Source of the DNA: Oxalobacteraceae bacterium
GTDB taxonomy: Bacteria; Pseudomonadota; Gammaproteobacteria; Burkholderiales; Burkholderiaceae_D
Reading direction: 5' to 3'
Assembly: GCA_947454305.1 (NCBI GenBank)
Contig: CANGJE010000023.1
Span: 1 to 35,103 of the forward strand
Length of the DNA stretch: 35,103 nt
Numbering within the stretch: the stretch's first letter is position 1; the number at the start of each line of letters is the position of its first letter. A program made the position numbers and the translations under genes. Shown here piece by piece: positions 32,942-35,103 of the stretch. The notes under the pieces are model-generated. The model searched no databases, was not told the origin of the DNA, and was given only the letters and a program-made list of their open reading frames with translations.

Positions 32942-34536
32942 GTCTAAATAATGTGATGAATCCATCAACTCTATCTCCGCGCCCTTTATCGGTATTGATT
33001 TGTGCTTTGGGCGGTGAGGGTGGTGGTGTACTAAGCGATTGGTTAATGGAGATCGCGCGCAAGGCAGGCTATGCTGCTCAGGCGACCTCGATTCCGGGTG
33101 TGGCACAACGTACCGGAGCCACTACGTATTTTTTTGAACTTTTTCCAGTGCCCGTCGCTCAGCTTGGTGGCAGAAAGCCAGTGTTTAGTTTAAACCCTAT
33201 TCCTGGTTCGCTCGATGTGGTGATTGCTTCAGAGTTGTTAGAAGCGGCACGTTGTGCGAGCAACGGATTGCCTTCTTCAGACCGCACCGTATTCATTACC
33301 TCCACCTCACGCACCTTCACCACAGCTGAACGGTCAGCCATGGGAGATGGCCGTTTGGATAGCGCTGCATTACTCGCACTGGTGCAATCCGTGAGTCGGG
33401 TTCATCATGCTTTCGATATGCAGCGCGTCGCGACAGAGAATGCCACGGTAGTGAGCGCAGTCATGTTGGGTGCATTGGCAGCGAGTGGAGTACTGCCATT
33501 TGATCGTGCTGTATGCGAAGAGGTGATACGCGAAGGCGGACGCGGCGCACAAGCTAGCCTGCAAGGTTTTGCGGCGGCTTGGCAAATGATTGCACAAACA
33601 AATCAGCACACTGAACAAGCGCAGCATCTGATTAATTTGATTGGCGACTCAGAAAAAAATGTAGTTGAGCTGTCGAGCTTTCCTGCGCAAATTAACAACA
33701 TGCTTCGATTAGGTTTGTTACGAGTTCAGGATTATCAGGGCAGCGCTTACGGAAAATTATATTTATCGCGTGTGCGTAGTTTGCTTGATGCGGAACATCG
33801 TGCAGATCCTAATGTGCTGCATGGCATGCAACTAACACGTGAAGTGTCCCGCTGGTTAGCTTTATGGATGTCCTTTGATGACATTGTTCGCGTGGCTGAT
33901 TTAAAAAGTCGTGCATCACGTAGTGAGCGAGTGCGACGTGAAGTCGGATTTAAGTCAGGTGATGTACTCGCCGTATATGAGCACTTCAAACCGGGCGTGC
34001 CTGAGATCGCTGGTTTATTACCAAAGCCTCTTGCTGATCGATTGCTAGCATGGGATGCGCAGCGCGTAGCGGAAGGAAGAGAGCCTTGGGCCATGCCCAT
34101 CAAGCTGGCCTCGCACACCATAGTAGGTACGCTGCTATTACGTTTGCTCGCCACATGTAAATATATCCGACCCTTTAGTAGTCGCTATGCCGAAGAGCAG
34201 ACATTGATGGAAGAATGGTTGGCGGCTGTCATAGACGGTGTGGCTAACGATTGGCAGTTGGGATATGAATTAGCTTTGTGCGGCCGATTGATGAAGGGCT
34301 ATGGTGAAACGAACCATCGTGGTCGCGATAATTTGCTGCACGTGATACGTCACGTCGCTAATGATGAGAATACAACGGCAGCAGCGCGTGCTGCTGCGGT
34401 ACGACAAGCACGTGAAGCTGCACTCAAAGATGAGGCGGGTACACAATTAGATCGTGTATTAAAAGAACTCGGTGCGCCAGCACGACCTATCAAAGCTCAG
34501 CCTATACGCTGGATGTCGCGTAGCCGAAATACCTAA
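32938..34536 (+). CDS. Indolepyruvate oxidoreductase beta/gamma subunit-like with C-terminal extension
   Basis: This is the partner subunit of the preceding oxidoreductase. The ATG at 32938 overlaps the upstream stop (ATGA) and gives 532 residues; a longer frame from 32878 would run inside the upstream gene. Residues about 15-215 form the gamma-type catalytic domain (LICALGGEGGGVLSDWL; SIPGVAQRTGATTYFFEL; VVIASELLEAARC). The remaining roughly 300 residues are a helical extension seen in bacterial members of the family, of unknown function. Archaeal counterparts are only about 200 residues. Both subunits are needed for activity. Confidence 0.88.
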   Translation: MSLNNVMNPSTLSPRPLSVLICALGGEGGGVLSDWLMEIARKAGYAAQATSIPGVAQRTGATTYFFELFPVPVAQLGGRKPVFSLNPIPGSLDVVIASELLEAARCASNGLPSSDRTVFITSTSRTFTTAERSAMGDGRLDSAALLALVQSVSRVHHAFDMQRVATENATVVSAVMLGALAASGVLPFDRAVCEEVIREGGRGAQASLQGFAAAWQMIAQTNQHTEQAQHLINLIGDSEKNVVELSSFPAQINNMLRLGLLRVQDYQGSAYGKLYLSRVRSLLDAEHRADPNVLHGMQLTREVSRWLALWMSFDDIVRVADLKSRASRSERVRREVGFKSGDVLAVYEHFKPGVPEIAGLLPKPLADRLLAWDAQRVAEGREPWAMPIKLASHTIVGTLLLRLLATCKYIRPFSSRYAEEQTLMEEWLAAVIDGVANDWQLGYELALCGRLMKGYGETNHRGRDNLLHVIRHVANDENTTAAARAAAVRQAREAALKDEAGTQLDRVLKELGAPARPIKAQPIRWMSRSRNT

Positions 34537-34561
34537 TAATGAGTAGTTAACAAGGAACCGT

Positions 34562-34975
34562 ATGAGTAAGACCGTGGTGTATACCGTGCACGTAGAATTT
34601 GGTGATTGTGATCCTGCACGGATTGTTTGGTTCCCGAATTTTTTTCGCTGGATCGATGCCGCATCCCGCCATTTTTTTATTCAGTGTGGTGTGCCGCCCT
34701 GGCATGAGACAGCGAAAACCATGGGCTTAATTGGTACACCGTTAGTCGACACGCAGGCTAGTTTTATTCGAACGGCCAGCTATGGAGATGTACTGGCGAT
34801 TCATACGTCGATTACTGAATGGCGTAATAAAAGTTTTGTGCAGAACTACCGAATCCTGCGTGACGATGTAGAGATCATGACCTGTAACGAGGTCAGAATA
34901 TTTGCGGCTGATAAGGAGGGTGGAGGGATTCGAGCACTACCTGTGCCCGAATCGATACGACTATTGTGTTCTTGA
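34562..34975 (+). CDS. 4-hydroxybenzoyl-CoA thioesterase family (hotdog fold)
   Basis: The enzyme hydrolyses an aryl-CoA to the free acid and CoA. The 137-residue product has the signature FGDCDPARIVWFPNFFRWID. Asp17 corresponds to the catalytic Asp of the Pseudomonas 4-hydroxybenzoyl-CoA thioesterase. AAGGA lies 7 bases before the ATG. It follows the oxidoreductase subunits by 25 bp and so is probably in their operon, which suggests it releases the aryl acid from a CoA ester formed by that pathway. The exact substrate is not determined by the sequence. Confidence 0.9.
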   Translation: MSKTVVYTVHVEFGDCDPARIVWFPNFFRWIDAASRHFFIQCGVPPWHETAKTMGLIGTPLVDTQASFIRTASYGDVLAIHTSITEWRNKSFVQNYRILRDDVEIMTCNEVRIFAADKEGGGIRALPVPESIRLLCS

Positions 34976-35003
34976 TGTACTAAACCTCTGACTATCAAAC
35001 GCA

Positions 35004-35103
35004 TTACCCGGCAACTGCGCCTAGTGGACTAACGCCTATCCAGCGCACGTGCAGCCACTGTAAGAAAACATACCAAGCGATAGCGCCAATAGCGAGCGTG
35101 GCC
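35004..35103 (-). CDS. Possible C-terminal end of a membrane protein (partial)
   Basis: On the - strand an open frame enters from the right edge and runs 32 residues to TAA at 35006-35004. It begins ATLAIGAIAWYVFLQWL, a good transmembrane segment, then HVRWIGVSPLGAVAG. It would be convergent with the thioesterase, leaving a 28-bp gap. The rest lies outside the window, so the family is unknown. Confidence 0.35.
   Translation of the reverse strand, partial: ATLAIGAIAWYVFLQWLHVRWIGVSPLGAVAG

Overview
This window looks like chromosomal DNA of a motile, moderate-GC betaproteobacterium, probably Burkholderiales and possibly Oxalobacteraceae. That placement rests on remembered protein resemblance and gene content, not on a search. 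It holds two blocks: a flagellar cluster (about 1-25270) and a CoA-ester / 2-oxoacid catabolic cluster (about 25480-34975). I see no RNA genes, CRISPR arrays, insertion sequences or phage genes.

Flagellar block. On the + strand the window opens inside a very large flgK, followed by flgL and a strong terminator. On the - strand, read right to left, come fliD, flaG and a flagellin (fliC). Each is preceded by a sigma-28-type promoter with the same layout (TAAAG-type -35 octamer, 11-bp spacer, ACCGA-type -10 octamer). On the + strand then follow a small helical-repeat (TPR-like) gene, a giant 1320-residue second flagellin, a three-gene operon of unknown role (two-TM protein, Cys-rich protein, secreted Sel1-repeat protein), a sigma-54 activator with a degenerate receiver domain, then fliE, fliF, a 78-codon gene, fliG, fliH, fliI and fliJ. 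The TPR-like gene, the giant flagellin and the activator each carry a near-perfect sigma-54 promoter (TGGCAY-N5-TTGCW). A shared inverted repeat, GGCAA-N4-YTGCC, lies as a pair upstream of two of them. This suggests a sigma-54 branch controlling one flagellin, separate from the sigma-28 branch controlling the other.

Three structural points stand out. First, the axial proteins FlgK, FliD and both flagellins are all strongly enlarged by repeated IN-type modules, while FlgL is normal in size. Second, FliF carries a 7 x 6-residue coiled-coil repeat before its FliG-binding tail, and the 78-codon gene between fliF and fliG encodes a free-standing copy of that tail. Third, FliH has a long acidic N-terminal extension and a His/Asp-rich C-terminal tail. 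fliS, fliT and fliK are absent from the window.

Catabolic block. A + strand operon encodes an SCP-x type thiolase, an alpha-methylacyl-CoA racemase-like protein and two crotonase-family proteins. A convergent - strand gene encodes a 2-keto-4-pentenoate hydratase-like enzyme. Divergent from that gene is an operon for a two-subunit indolepyruvate (aryl-pyruvate) ferredoxin oxidoreductase and a 4-hydroxybenzoyl-CoA-type thioesterase. Together they suggest catabolism of aromatic amino-acid-derived or branched acyl-CoA compounds; the exact substrate cannot be read from the sequence. The last 100 bases probably hold the end of a - strand membrane-protein gene.
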